64,000 nucleotides of DNA from Albula goreensis. Lineage: Eukaryota > Chordata > Actinopteri > Albuliformes > Albulidae. The notes below the pieces were generated by a model. It was not told the DNA's origin and did no database searches. It was given only the letters and a program-made list of their open reading frames with translations. Shown here piece by piece: positions 33,521 through 44,197 of this stretch; position 1 is the stretch's first letter, and every line of letters begins with the position of its first letter. The stretch spans positions 3,521,149 to 3,585,148 of the forward strand of contig CM040753.1 in NCBI GenBank assembly GCA_022829145.1, written 5' to 3'. Both the position numbers and the translations under genes were made by a program.

Positions 33521-35036
33521 ACACATAGTTCACAACTGGTTTAAAAAGAGATATGCAAATTAATGTTAATCAAGGTATTTCTATATGAGGTAAAATAGGT
33601 AAAAAATCACAAAGAATATTAGGTCAAAAGTGATAAAAAAAACTCATCACACCTTCATTCAATATTTAAATTCTCAATATTTAAATTTAAATATTTAACT
33701 GTGACAGTTAAATTTAATGTTAAATTAAACCTAAGATTTCCAGACACTACTTTTTAAAGTTTTGTCTGGACAATTTAATTTTAAAAAATTCAGTTGCATT
33801 AGAATTTGCCTCAAAGATGTCTTGACAAAACATCTTAAGTCTAATGTCAAGATATTAAGAAATGAAAGGTTCTGGTGAATCAGTCCTTCACTTGCATGTT
33901 TATTAGCCAAATAACTTCATGGCAAAACGCAGAAAAAGGGATGACAGAATCCAGCAAAGGCCAATGAAAAATGAATGAGCTGTATCTGACACCATTAGCG
34001 TATATGGTAATGCTTCAGTCCTCCGATACCCTGTTTACCCCATAATTCCAGAAATCACTGTCAAACACTGTACAACAGGGACTGATAACAACGTGACTCA
34101 GCTACAGCAGAGACAAGTACAGCAGACACATACATCACAGATAAAACGGCATATGGCCCTGTGTGGAGAGGAAAAAGAAAACAAACCAGCGGCCTTGATT
34201 AAATCAATGTTTGCCTTTCAGTCACAATTAAAGGGATACTGCTGCCAGGTTACAAACAGTTTGCCCAGTTAATTTCAGTGACCATTTAAAATCGCTAAAC
34301 CATGGATGTAAAGAAAGAAAAAACAACCACTTGCGTCTAGGCCAACTGTAAAATGACAAACGCTGATTTAACACAGACCATCTTGCAGGTTATGTGCCAT
34401 CCCTGGATATGACCACGACAAAGAGCAGACCTGATTTATTCTCTGAAAAAGTCTGAAAATGTCACAGCGGTTTTATACCTACGCGGAAACATGCGCAAGA
34501 TAAGGATTCCAACAGGAGCTGCTTCAAGGTAAGAGCGGGAGATTCCGTATGGGATAAGGAGCTGAGGACCTGTCTCTGCGCAGATCCTGACAGGACCTTA
34601 AGCTCTGTAAGGCTTTAAGCCTGTGATGCCCAATGCAGGCACTCACAAGTTTAATTAAAAGGGAATTAACGGGCAAAACTGACCTTAAAAATCTCACCTA
34701 GGCATGAAATATAATGTAGCAATCACATTACATTAGCAACACACTTCTGGAGATATAAACTTCATATATATATGTATATCACAGCTGTAATTCAATAATT
34801 GTTTTATTACAGTTATTGACAACTGGTACATTTTACTTAGAACATTTTTGGTAGCCAATCTGGTCTGGCACCCAAGTACGATATTAAATGGTAAATCTTT
34901 GGTTATACAGTATGTTGCTATGGCGAAGAGTACCCAGAAACTCCCTAAAATGAGACCGTGTACACTGTCTGTGCTGAACGCACCATTCTGCTAAACCTGT
35001 TGATAGATGGGTTTCATATCTTAAGTCTGGAAAATA
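33521..35036. other. Non-coding AT-rich sequence with palindromes
   Basis: No supported gene. A perfect 20-bp palindrome (AATATTTAAATTTAAATATT) at 33676-33695 is followed by a TTAACTG-tga-CAGTTAA hairpin at 33695-33711. These are likely cruciform-prone. Confidence 0.5.
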
Positions 35037-35192
35037 AGGCCCATATCTCATAAAATGTTTCACAGTAGTCTTGGATCAGTTTTGCCTTTTATCTCACAAT
35101 AGATAATGTTAGAAAAAAAATTCATAGAGGACATACAGTCCACTGATCCAGGATCAGTACTCCTAATCTGAGTTGCTTTATGAATACAGATC
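35037..35192. mobile_element. Small MITE, about 155 bp, TATTCATAAA-type ends
   Basis: The left end AGGCCCATATCTCATAAAAT and the right end GCTTTATGAATACAGATC are inverted. The interior includes CTTGGATCAG and GATCCAGGATCAGTACTCCT, words typical of a dispersed vertebrate MITE. A partial relative may lie near 35590 (GATCCAGGATCTG). Confidence 0.55.
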
Positions 35193-36636
35193 AATGTTTG
35201 AATAATTCCGAAGTATATGAAGTAAGTAATAACGTAATAAACGTTTCATGATATATGAGTTATGACTGATCCACCCAAACCCATTGAGTGCCGCCTACAT
35301 AAGCCCTGTTTTGTGCATGACAGTACTGGTGTGAAGCATGTTGCGTACCTGCTGAAGGTTAAGGGGTGCTCAGGTCCCCAAACTACACAGCACAAACCAA
35401 ACCCAGGCCTCTAAATTAGTACCAGCCCATTAGTACACACCCAGTGAATCATACCAATCCATAAAGATAATAATGAGCAGATTAAAACATCTCAACTCTG
35501 CTTCAGGGGTGACGTCCAAGCGGTGATGTAGAAACAGATTGTTCAAGTAATCCAAAACTCAATCTTAACCATAGGTCCAAATCCAACTGATCCAGGATCT
35601 GCCTCACTGGGCGTAAAGCAGTGGTTCAGCGAGGTCCGGCCCCTGGAATTGAGTACAGTTTTCCATTTGGCCCTTTAATTACTAAAAAAAGTTTGGCAAG
35701 CCCTTACATAAGCATGGGAAGAGAGCACATGCTATTAGTTAAGCACAGGTGATGCAAGACGCACCCACATTATTACCAAACAGCAGAGAATATATCCCGG
35801 CTAACTGGCGAGGGAACCTGTCAAATTATGCCCCAGCCCAGGAAAAAGCAGCTAAGAGATGCTGCAAATAATCACTGTAATGATACTTAGTGTCCTTGAC
35901 CGATTTAAATGATTCTGAAAACGGGGACTGGAATTTCCAACACAATCCCACTCCCCCCTCCACCCCCACCCCCCCGGTAAGCACAAAGAGTCACAGGTGA
36001 GTCACGACAGGTATGGAAAATCACATCCATCTTTAAGACATACCGCACAGGATGAGTCCATTTTCCTACAACACAAATCAACCCCCAATTCTAATTATCT
36101 TTTTCTTTGGGGGTACTAGGGGGTGGAATGGGGGGGGCTGATAAACCCCATCCCTCCTCAGACACGCTTCCTGTTCATTGCGGCAGGTAATTAATTGGCA
36201 CATGGCAGCATGAGGGAGGCACCTGTGAAGCAGGCATCTGCGCTGGCGACAGGACGCCCAGCAGGAGGCGCTAGCGCTCCAGCGACTCATTAAGTCAGGC
36301 TGAACGCACCTTCCACTCTGAAAAAACTCTCCCCCTCTCTACCTTTCCTCTTTGTCTCTATTTCCCCCATCTGACTGTTTCTTTCACTCTCTCTCCCTCC
36401 CTAACTTCCCTTTCTCTCTCTGTTTAAATCTGTCTAACTCTCTCTCTCTCTCTTTCTCCCTCTCAACCTCTCTGTCTTTTCTTCTCACTCTCTCCCTCTC
36501 TCAGCTCAATTCAATATAATTTATCGGCATTATTTGCACTGATTAGTGGAGGAAATAAAGGAACACATCAACATGTAAGGAACAAATTAGTAACAACAAC
36601 AATGAGATGAGATGGGATGAAACAGCAACAACTGTT
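35193..36636. other. Non-coding sequence; C/G-rich tracts and CT-rich lead-in
   Basis: No supported gene. Contains C runs at 35947-35976 (quadruplex motif on the minus strand), G runs at 36109-36137 (plus strand), a CTCF-like CCCAGCAGGAGGCGCTAG at 36257-36274 and an irregular pyrimidine-rich stretch at 36330-36500. Confidence 0.5.
36257..36274 (+). promoter_or_regulatory. Candidate CTCF-binding site
   Basis: CCCAGCAGGAGGCGCTAG fits the forward CTCF core CCA(G/C)(C/T)AG(G/A)(G/T)GGC with a single mismatch. Confidence 0.35.
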
Positions 36637-37300
36637 TGTCTCTCCCTCTCTGTGTCTCAGTCTCTGTCTTTGTCTCTCTGTGTCTCTGTCTTTGTCTCTC
36701 CCTCTCTGCGTCTCTGTCTCTGTCTTTGTCTCTCTGTGTCTCTGTCTTTGTCTCTCCCTCTCTCCCTCTCTGTGTCTCAGTCTCTGTCTTTGTCTCTCTG
36801 TGTCTCTGTCTTTGTCTCTCCCTCTCTGTGTCTCTGTCTTTGTCTCTCTGTGTCTCTGTCTTTGTCTCTCCCTCTCTGTGTCTCTGTCTTTGTCTCTCTG
36901 CGTCTCTGTCTCTGTCTTTGTCTCTCTGTGTCTCTGTCTTTGTCTCTGTCTCTCCTCTCTGTGTCTCTGTCTTTGTCTCTCTCTCTCTGTGTCTCTGTCT
37001 CTGTCTTTGTCTCTCTGTGTCTCTGTCTTTGTCTCTCCCTCTCTGTGTCTCTGTCTTTGTCTCTCTGTGTCTCTGTCTTTGTCTCTCCCTCTCTGTGTCT
37101 CTGTCTTTGTCTCTCTGTGTCTCTGTCTTTGTCTCTCCCTCTCTGTGTTTCTGTCTTTATCTCTCTGTGTCTCTGTCTTTGTCTCTCTGTGTCTCTGTCT
37201 TTGTCTCTCTGTGTCTCTGTCTTTGTCTCTCCCTCTCTGTGTCTCTGTCTTTGTCTCTCTGTGACTCTGTCTCTGTCTTTGTTTCTCTCTCTCTCATTCT
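36637..37300. repeat. CT/GT minisatellite with 50-bp higher-order unit
   Basis: Built from TCTCTGTGTCTCTGTCTTTG modules. GTCTCTCCCT recurs at 37031, 37081 and 37131, an exact 50-bp period made of a 28-bp and a 22-bp module that differ by a CCCTCT insertion. All three plus frames are open through the array, giving Ser/Leu/Cys/Val-rich frames of up to about 330 codons that should not be taken as genes. Confidence 0.95.
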
Positions 37301-37412
37301 CTGCAAGGTTTCTGGTGAGTGCCTGCAGGGGTCTGAGCCAGGTCTGTTGTCTCTATGCACAAAGCAATGCAGACTAAAAGGCCACTACCTGTACTACCGT
37401 AGGAAGGATGAA

Positions 37413-37557
37413 ACGCACACACACGTGCACACGCACACACGCACACACACGCGCACGCGCACACGCACACGCACGCACACACACGCACGCGCACACACGC
37501 ACACGCGCACACACACGCACGCACGCACACACACACACACGCGCACACGCACACACT
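37413..37557. repeat. (CA)n/(CG)n alternating purine-pyrimidine tract
   Basis: About 145 bp of nearly unbroken alternation, with many CG steps among the CA steps (ACGCGCACGCGCACACGCAC). The CG density makes it a stronger Z-DNA candidate than the plain CA repeats in the window. Confidence 0.95.
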
Positions 37558-37665
37558 CATCCAGCTTATACACACATGTCAATTTACAGGTTTCAGAGAC
37601 ATGTCTTTCTTATGAATTAAAGTGATACACAGCTTTATTTATTCACAGCAAAATGTCAAGTGTTG

Positions 37666-37733
37666 ATTTAACACTAACAGTTTACATATGAGAAGAACAA
37701 CTGGACTCATATGTACACTGTTAAGTGTTAAAT
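37666..37733. repeat. Short fold-back hairpin, possible mini-MITE
   Basis: Arms 37666-37692 (ATTTAACACTAACAGTTTAC...) and 37706-37733 are reverse complements with one gap and one mismatch, around a 13-base loop. Confidence 0.7.
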
Positions 37734-37843
37734 AACTGTGCTCTTTGCAGCATAAAATGTATTCACATGTGAAATGCTTGATAAATGAGAATATGTATGT
37801 TTTGTGCATTTATGTATGCATGTGCGTGCGTGCGTTCGCATGG

Positions 37844-37845
<2 letters not shown>

Positions 37846-37924
<79 letters not shown>
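37846..37924. repeat. (GT)n microsatellite, about 39 units
   Basis: Pure GT tract of about 79 bp preceded by a TGCGTGCGTGCG lead-in. Confidence 0.98.
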
Positions 37925-37926
<2 letters not shown>

Positions 37927-40900
37927 ATAGCAGGTAGGCACATGAAGTGAAACAGATGGAAGCTTCTGCCTTCCCTGTTTCTGCATCATCCCTCACCTTG
38001 CACACAGGGACCAGATGCTTTGGTCAGCTGACCTTGAAAGCAGCAGTGTTTCTGCCTTCCAATTTCACATCTCATACCCCTCAACAAGATGAATCAACAA
38101 GATGAGTGCATAAATAAAGAAGTAAAAAAAATAAAATGAAATAAATGGCCAGACTGCGCTCTCTGCATCTTTTCCACTGGAGTGTAAAAGTGAACTACTG
38201 CCTCTTGTGCCATCTAGTGGTACAAATACGGTATTGTACTGACTTTGAGGGAGCTGCTTCATCAAAAAGTTAGAGAGCAAGCAAGGTGTTCCCTTCACGG
38301 TTTGTGTTTTCAACATATGTCAGCCAACATTACCTCTGTGTTGATTTTCATGCAGGTCACATTGGCTGTTGCTACTATGAAAACCAAAGCATAAAAAAAT
38401 ATTACACTGCCCCTTTAAACTTTTCATGTTCTGGAATGATACTGCCAATTGTTAAGGATGTCTTTAATCCAACTAAACGCATTTCAGTGCGGCTCAGGGG
38501 CCAGTTATGGCACTGAATACCCTCTCCGGCTGCAAATCTGCACAGCAGAGAGGAAATCCAGGATCCCTTTCCTTTATGTGCGGGTCCTGTGCGTCACCTT
38601 ACGAGAGGGCAGGACATCGCTAGAAGCAAACTGCCATAGCGGCCGCCGCCTCCACACTCATTCTTACATTTAGCAACAAGGGGAAAGTGCTGACTTAAGC
38701 TGAAACTGAGTGGAAATGTAGGGGGCAGCTCAGGACTTCTGTCCAACGGCTTAGACTATTCATTTCCTTTTTTTTCTGTCTGTTATACTACAGTATGGGG
38801 AGGAAACGGCAGCACCAAGGAGTGTGTGTGTGTGTGTGTGGGGGGGTGGCAGAGGAGTAGAGGAGCAGGTCAGCACAAGGTTACTCTATTTTCCACAATA
38901 AAGGAACCCAGTTTCCTTTCAGACGTTATTTTATCAGAGTGAAAAGCGTTTGATTCACTGCCTTTCTGAAAGCCTTCTTCCACTGTTCGACAATCCTCCG
39001 TGTGTTTAACCACATCGTGAGAGGCTCAGAAAAAAGAAAAAAGAATAAAGAAAATGATTACATGTTGAGCGCCGCTGCATTGAGTGGCCAGGTCGTAGGA
39101 ACTCACCAGGATGCTGCCACTTCTGAGAGCAGCTTAGTCATGAGTAAAATGTCACGTACCGAACTGCTTCCCGTTCCACACTCTCTCTCTCTCACCCGCA
39201 AGAATGTCTCTGCACAGTGAGACTCTTTCTCAGGGCTTTCACACCTGGCAAATGACCTTACCTGCCTGCATCTGCGCAACCGCTGCAGGCCTTTTCCCCA
39301 CAAAAAAAAAAAAATCACTTGTGAAGCGTGTTTAATTCCCACGCGGTCTCAGGATGGAATCGGCAGTGTCACTCCCCCCCCCCACGCACACACACACACA
39401 CACACACACACCACCAACTCCTCCACCACCGATCGCCGTGACAACCGCGACTCCCACCTGCCGCGTTCCATTCCCGTCTCCATGCCCAAAGGGACATCGG
39501 TTCTGCTCTCCTGAAACGGCGCCTCAGAAAATACGCTCTGATACTGAACTAATCTCAACCCGTGACTCACAAACATTCCCGTAAAGGTAGAGGACCACAG
39601 TGTCGAATGAGACACACAATGTCTTTCCGCCTGCGGCACCTCCATGTGAAATCAGCAGTGTATGTGCAGCCCAGACCAACAACGTAGTGCGGCTGAGGAA
39701 GCAAGCGTCTGTAGTTCACAGAGAGACAAAGGGTCCTCAGGTTACATGAGGGTACGGGAGAGGTGGAGAAGTCCTCCGTGGTACACAAAGTCCTGCATTT
39801 GCACTGACAGGATTCCAGCTCTATAAAAGTATAAATTGATTTCTTGAATATGGTCATCAACAATGCCTCGCTTTAGGGAGACAAAAATGTAGAATTCCAT
39901 TAAAAGGAGTGATTCATCAACCCCCCCCCAAACACCCCACAGTCCCTCCCTGCTGTGGAGATGGGGTGCTCGATAGAAATCATTCTGCATCTGGTAGCTG
40001 CACAGCGAGTTCACAGCACCGCTTTTGTCCGTATTGAACAGACTAACAGCCAGTCTCACCAAGGCAATTTAGCAGGTTCAGCCAATAAATCGGCCAATTA
40101 TCAAAATCAAGGTTACATTCAATTAAAACGCAGTCTCTTTAAGGACACATGCAATGCAATCAAAATAGAACAATTTGCTATAATTTACTTAATAAGTTAT
40201 TTTGTTCCTTTCCTTTTGGAAAACAGGAAACGTGTACTTTGGAACGTTTTATTTTCATTCTGAAAAAGAACAGCAAAAAATGTCTGCTTTTACATGAATA
40301 TATACTAAGAACAGATGTTTATTTGACCCAGGGCTTGATAGTTTATGTGGGAACTATTTAAACAATTTAAACTACAGGTAAAGTGTTTGGTTGGGCAGGT
40401 AGAGTTGGGGAACATGCCTGCTTCACATGTCCAAATGTACATTCAGGTCAGGTATCATTTCTGAATGCTAAATGAGCCACACAGAATGAAGCATCATGGC
40501 TGCCAGAGATACCGGGTATACCCGTTATCAGCAGAACACGGCGGAACAGGTTAACAATAATCGAGGCTACACTCCAAACCGATAAGTGGAAGTATTATTT
40601 TACACAGAGAGCCTTCATGGCACAGAGCAGCGTGACGTATCACACAGTAGACTCTGAGACCCCAAGGCCGACTCAATGACAATGACCGTGTTGGGATGTC
40701 TGGCCTGTTGACATAACTATATGTTCTTATATTCTTATGTTGTTAATTTCATTACTTTCCATATATAAGAAGCCACTTTCAGGTACAGTAGCGGAAGACT
40801 AATCTATAATCTACATGTACCTATAAGCTGAATAATACAACAAACAAGGCATTTTAACGATTGATTAGCGACTGACACTAAATCTATTTGTTGGATGTTT

Positions 40901-42065
40901 TCATTCTACCTGAGGGAACTACGACAACTAACACAGCCAGATGAAGGCTGAAGATAGAATGGAGAATGGCATCAATATGACTGACTCTAAATGGACCCTT
41001 TTAACCCTAATTGCATGGAGGTAAAAGTCAAGTGAAAAAGAGCACAAAATAACCTAAGCCAATGATTTGTCCTGTTATTTATTCATATTTATTCAAGTAT
41101 TTGTTAAGGAAGACTCAGTCATAGGGAGGCTTTTTCTGAAGTTTGCTTTGCACAACATGCTGTCAGGGTCATAGTGAATAACATCCTCTCATTTGAAAGG
41201 AAAAAAGATATCCGCATTTCACCCAGCAATCAGTCCACTACCATGTCTTATGAAACCACTACATGTCTAATTAACAAAGCACTTGCACTGCTTCACCAAT
41301 TAAAGTCATCTCACCTTACAAAAACAACACCACACCACCAATCAACACCATCCCACAGATCAGAGGGGCAGAACTGGTGAAAAGACATCCCAAGGGATCA
41401 AAGGTGGCCATGGCAAATCCATCAACACATTTTCAACCCGTTACGACTGAGGACGATTTGGGCAACAGGTCTCCATGGCGACTCCACCTTCCACGCAAAC
41501 AGAATCATGGGAGAGCTAAGCTCTACTCTGCTAGTTAACTGTGCCAGCCATCAATCATGCTGTTCACCTTATCCATATACTACAATGACATCTGCACATG
41601 TTAAAGTGGATGACTGTGGTTTGAATGCCAAAGAAAAAAAAACTTCAAGTGTGTCATCTCCTACTCTCTCATTCCTTTTCTCATTATATGTCTCTCTCAA
41701 ACTCCTTTTCTCTCTGTCCCTCCCACTTGTCATGGCCTCCAAAGTAAGCCAGACAAGTCACCAAGCCCCCCCCCAAATGTATTAAAACCAAGGCGATTAC
41801 AGACAAGAGTCTGTGGCTTTATCATTCTGCGCACACGCGCATATACCCGGCCATGAAATATAATTACACTCAATGGCAGCGGTAAGTGCTGGGAAGCGGC
41901 TCATGGCAGCATGGTCCTTAATGAGCGTGGCTAAGGGATATCCGCACAAAGACGTTCCTCCACTCCGTGGAAAGCGTGGGCTTTCCTTTCTTTCCCCGTT
42001 TTAACCCTATTAGTGGATTGCAGGTTGCGTGTATCTAAACCACACGGTCCCTGGCACACGCTTAC
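37925..42065. other. Non-coding sequence
   Basis: No supported gene. Small items: CTCF-like word at 38206-38223; short GT run at 38821-38840; C run plus CA repeat at 39376-39412; a near-perfect 22-bp palindrome GATACCGGGTATACCCGTTATC at 40508-40529; a C run at about 39921-39930. The rest is unique-looking sequence. Confidence 0.5.
38206..38223. promoter_or_regulatory. Candidate CTCF-type motif
   Basis: TGTGCCATCTAGTGGTAC contains GCCATCTAGTGG, matching the reverse CTCF core except for its first C. Confidence 0.3.
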
Positions 42066-42408
42066 AACATGCACACACATACAGGCAAGTACACATATGC
42101 AGATATATTTGCACACACACACACATACACACACACACACACAAACTCACACATACAGGCACATACACATATGCAGATACATTTGCACACACATACACAC
42201 ATACACACACACACACACACATACAGGCAAGTACACATATGCAGATATATTTGCACACACACACACACACATACACACACACACACAGACACACACACAG
42301 AAACTCACACATACAGGCACATACACATATGCAGATACATTTGCACACACACACACATACACACACACACACACACATACAGGCAAGTACACATATGCAG
42401 ATACATTT

Positions 42409-42454
<46 letters not shown>

Positions 42455-42567
42455 ACACATAGCACTTGGATTCTTTTTGTCACAAATACACACTTGTATG
42501 CAGGCATGTAAACCAGCATGCACATATGCAATTGCCCACACACACATACACACACAAACACACCTTT

Positions 42568-42597
<30 letters not shown>
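42066..42597. repeat. Compound (CA)n array with an embedded ATATGCAGATA module
   Basis: The module CACATATGCAGATA(T/C)ATTTGC occurs five times (GCAGAT at 42099, 42173, 42241, 42331 and 42397), joined by CA tracts of varying length, giving periods of 66 to 90 bp. Two module versions (AGGCAAGTACACATATG and AGGCACATACACATATG) alternate A-B-A-B-A. A further CA run lies at about 42540-42597. Confidence 0.95.
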
Positions 42598-42600
<3 letters not shown>

Positions 42601-42663
42601 GAGAAGAGATGCAGTAAGGAAAGTATGGCCCAAATGCTGCCTTTCATTTCATATCTCTTTCAT

Positions 42664-42760
42664 GTCTCTCTCTCTCTCTCTCTCTCTCCTTCTCTCTCTC
42701 TCTCTCTCTCACTCTCTCTCCTTCTCCTGCTCTCTTTCCCTCCCTCCCTTCCTTCCTCTC
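42664..42760. repeat. (CT)n microsatellite
   Basis: About 95 bp of CT repeat, degrading into CCTCCCTTCC pyrimidines at its right end. Confidence 0.95.
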
Positions 42761-44197
42761 TATTGCAAATACACTGCTAAAATATTCAGGCATTAAAATA
42801 ACATTTCAATGATGTTAACCATTTTTACGTTTACCTCATTTTAGTATGAAAACAAAGCGTTTGGAATAATGACAGCATCAACAGTATTATTTGTACTATT
42901 GTGTAATAATAGTTTATTATAAAATTGTTGTATCGCTCTGTCTCTCCCTTTTTCTCCATCCCCAAGTCTTTCCATCGCTTCCACCTCCTCCCCCCCGCTT
43001 CCTTCCCCTCTTCCTCCCTCGTTAGCATCCCTAAAACAGACTGCCAAATTAGCCTCTAATTGCATTGGGTGCCATTTGTAATGTGAACTCTGGTCTATCA
43101 GAGACTGCCAGTGACTGCTTCAAAAGACTTCCCTGAACCCTGTGTGGGCCAGTGAAATAAATTATTGGTTCCCAAAATGAAAACAGACAACAGGCTGCTC
43201 CAGGATTTGCAGTCCAAATTTGTTTTGTTCTATTCCAAAAAAAACAACAAAAAAAAAAAACTCCACTGACTTGTGTCAAGGACAAGTCGATATGGTTCTG
43301 GAGACAGTCGCCTGTGTGCCAAAAGCACATTAACTAATTAACTCCCATGATTTCAGCGTGCAGAATTTAAGAATGGTGGTATTGATTAGAAATGACTTTC
43401 TGTAGAAAGGAGTGGCAGGCAATGAGCTTTAAGCAAAAAAATCAGTGAAAATACAGCTGCTCAGCTGCTCCGGGGAATTGCAGCTGACAAACACAGAGGC
43501 CAGGTTAAGACAGGGGAAAAGCACAACTCATCATGAAATATTCATCTATTGTAAACTCATTATTTTGCGGGGAGACCAGCCCAGTCCTGGCTGGCTAAGT
43601 TATGATTGATTGCACCGGACCGGGAGGAGCGAGCAACAGACAGGGGTGGATGTGAGGCAGGAAGAAAATGTCTTTACGTGTGCAGGGTTTTATGTGGAAG
43701 CCAATGTCTGTTTACCGTCATGGCAGTACGAAGTAACAAAGCAAAGTCATTTTCATCACAGAGACATGCGGGCTGTTTTGCAATCAGCCCCATACACGAG
43801 CCTGCCAGTCAAAAAACCCCACCGTGTGCTGGACATGCAGGCAAATGGCATTGGCTGCTGTTATTGCTCTTTTTGACAATACAGGGTTAGTCATTTTATA
43901 AACTGGTCATGCAAGCATCTGGGATTTGGGGCAATAAAATAGTAGAAAAAAAAAAACTGTGAGGAAAAAAAAAGTTTCTGAATTCATTCTTGATGCAGAG
44001 TATTTGTAGAAACCCCACTGAAGCTATGCATCGACTGAAGTGACAACATCAAAGGTTTGACTTTAATTATGCAAATGGAGAAGGATTAGATTTAATTACT
44101 CTTGTGCCGTTAGACCGTCCCTGGCTCCCGTGTGCTGGTGTCGTACTCCACTTCCTCTCAGCGGTGTCAAACACACACGGCAGTCTGATAATCAAGG
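42761..44197. other. Non-coding sequence
   Basis: No supported gene. Two overlapping open frames at 43606-43890 have no family resemblance. Short A runs lie near 43245 and 43950. Confidence 0.5.

Noticed and set aside
36607-37625. Open frames of 215 to 329 codons rich in Ser, Leu, Cys and Val
   Set aside because: CT/GT repeat without stops in all three plus frames; low complexity only.
40385-40450. tRNA-like head (GGGCAGGTAGAGTTGGGGAACATGCC)
   Set aside because: No credible B box at the right distance and no SINE body; kept out of the features.
42010-42633. His-Thr and Cys-Val repeat proteins
   Set aside because: Translations of CA/GT repeats in both strands; no real coding evidence.
43606-43890. 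Two overlapping open frames as a small gene
   Set aside because: Neither shows homology, splice structure or promoter signs, and they overlap in different frames of ordinary intronic sequence.
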